Shown here one piece after another: positions 63,902 to 64,000 of a stretch of 64,000 nt of DNA. Made by a program: the position numbers and the translations under genes. The stretch comes from Novosphingobium sp. ERN07. Lineage in GTDB: Bacteria > Pseudomonadota > Alphaproteobacteria > Sphingomonadales > Sphingomonadaceae. Position 1 is the first letter of the stretch; every line of letters starts with the position of its first letter. Location of the stretch: the NCBI RefSeq assembly GCF_012641335.1, contig NZ_JABAID010000006.1:62001-126000 (forward strand), read 5' to 3'. The notes under the pieces were generated by a model. It was not told where the DNA came from, ran no database searches, and saw nothing but the letters and a program-made list of their open reading frames with translations.

Positions 63902-64000
63902 GTGTTCGATAGTCTTTCAGACCGGCTTGGAGGCGTGTTTGACCGCCTGCGTGGCCGCGGCGCGCTGCGTGAGGAAGACGTTCTGGCCGCAATGCGCGAA
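63902..64000 (+). CDS. ffh: signal recognition particle protein Ffh, 5' end only
   Basis: The last 99 bases encode MFDSLSDRLGGVFDRLRGRG and ALREEDVLAAMRE, the N-domain start of Ffh/SRP54, from a GTG at 63902 (the preceding GGGAATTGGGC supplies a possible binding site). The rest, including the GTPase and M domains, is beyond the window. It binds SRP RNA (19.4 kb) and FtsY (58.8 kb). Confidence 0.92.
   Translation, partial: MFDSLSDRLGGVFDRLRGRGALREEDVLAAMRE

Noticed and set aside
63721-63912. A 63-codon ORF before ffh
   Set aside because: No recognisable family, a GC pattern typical of chance ORFs, and overlap with the GTG start of ffh.

Overview
The window is chromosomal DNA of an alphaproteobacterium in the Sphingomonadaceae, most likely Novosphingobium or a close relative. 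This is an inference from gene content and motifs, not from a database search. The pointers are high GC with GC-rich third codon positions, an NDUFS4-type complex I subunit, an alphaproteobacterial LexA box (GTTC-N7-GTTC), an HWE kinase with a FAT GUY-type response regulator, and a cdsA-dxr-rseP-bamA-ompH-fabZ run that lacks lpxD and lpxA, as expected of bacteria that replace lipopolysaccharide with glycosphingolipid.

Layout. 1-2.6 kb: the N-terminal part of a large RTX/VCBS-repeat protein that runs off the left edge, and a small unknown gene. 2.7-10.2 kb: a phosphate-scavenging and storage block, in which a TonB-dependent receptor and a secreted phosphodiesterase diverge from ppk1-ppx; the intergenic region carries Pho-box repeats facing both ways. 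10.2-16.5 kb: tRNA(CAU), a polysaccharide deacetylase with a histidine kinase, an Lrp/AsnC regulator, chorismate mutase, polyprenyl diphosphate synthase, and an aldo/keto reductase broken by one in-frame amber codon. 16.6-29.5 kb: hrpB, NDUFS4, SRP RNA, a DUF4188 gene, dnaX-ybaB, mlaA, an orphan SIR2-like gene, lon, hup, a lipoprotein and rlmB. 29.6-32.5 kb: tRNA-Tyr, an alpha/beta hydrolase, psd-pssA and a small membrane protein gene preceded by a LexA-box promoter.

32.9-44.3 kb is a housekeeping run: rpsB, tsf, pyrH, frr, uppS, cdsA, dxr, rseP, bamA, ompH, fabZ and rpmE. It covers translation, undecaprenyl and phospholipid precursors, isoprenoids and outer-membrane protein assembly. 44.4-48.2 kb: a MarR regulator, a 2OG-Fe(II) oxygenase, the minor pseudopilins gspHIJK and tRNA-His. 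48.3-53.4 kb: the cytochrome c maturation operon ccmCDEF, dsbE, ccmH, ccmI. 53.6-58.1 kb: kup, an HWE kinase with its receiver protein, an alanine-rich lipoprotein and a PuuD-like membrane protein. 58.2-61.8 kb: dapF, mtaB, ftsY and yciB on the minus strand, each overlapping the next by 4 bp. The window ends with a GGDEF-EAL protein and the first 33 codons of ffh.

No insertion sequence, prophage or CRISPR array is visible. The most notable signals are paired palindromic (REP-type) elements inserted in frame in mtaB and in the 5' end of ccmH, with a third copy between fabZ and rpmE; a putative SOS-controlled small membrane protein; the two-way Pho regulatory region; the amber-interrupted reductase; and the orphan SIR2-like gene.
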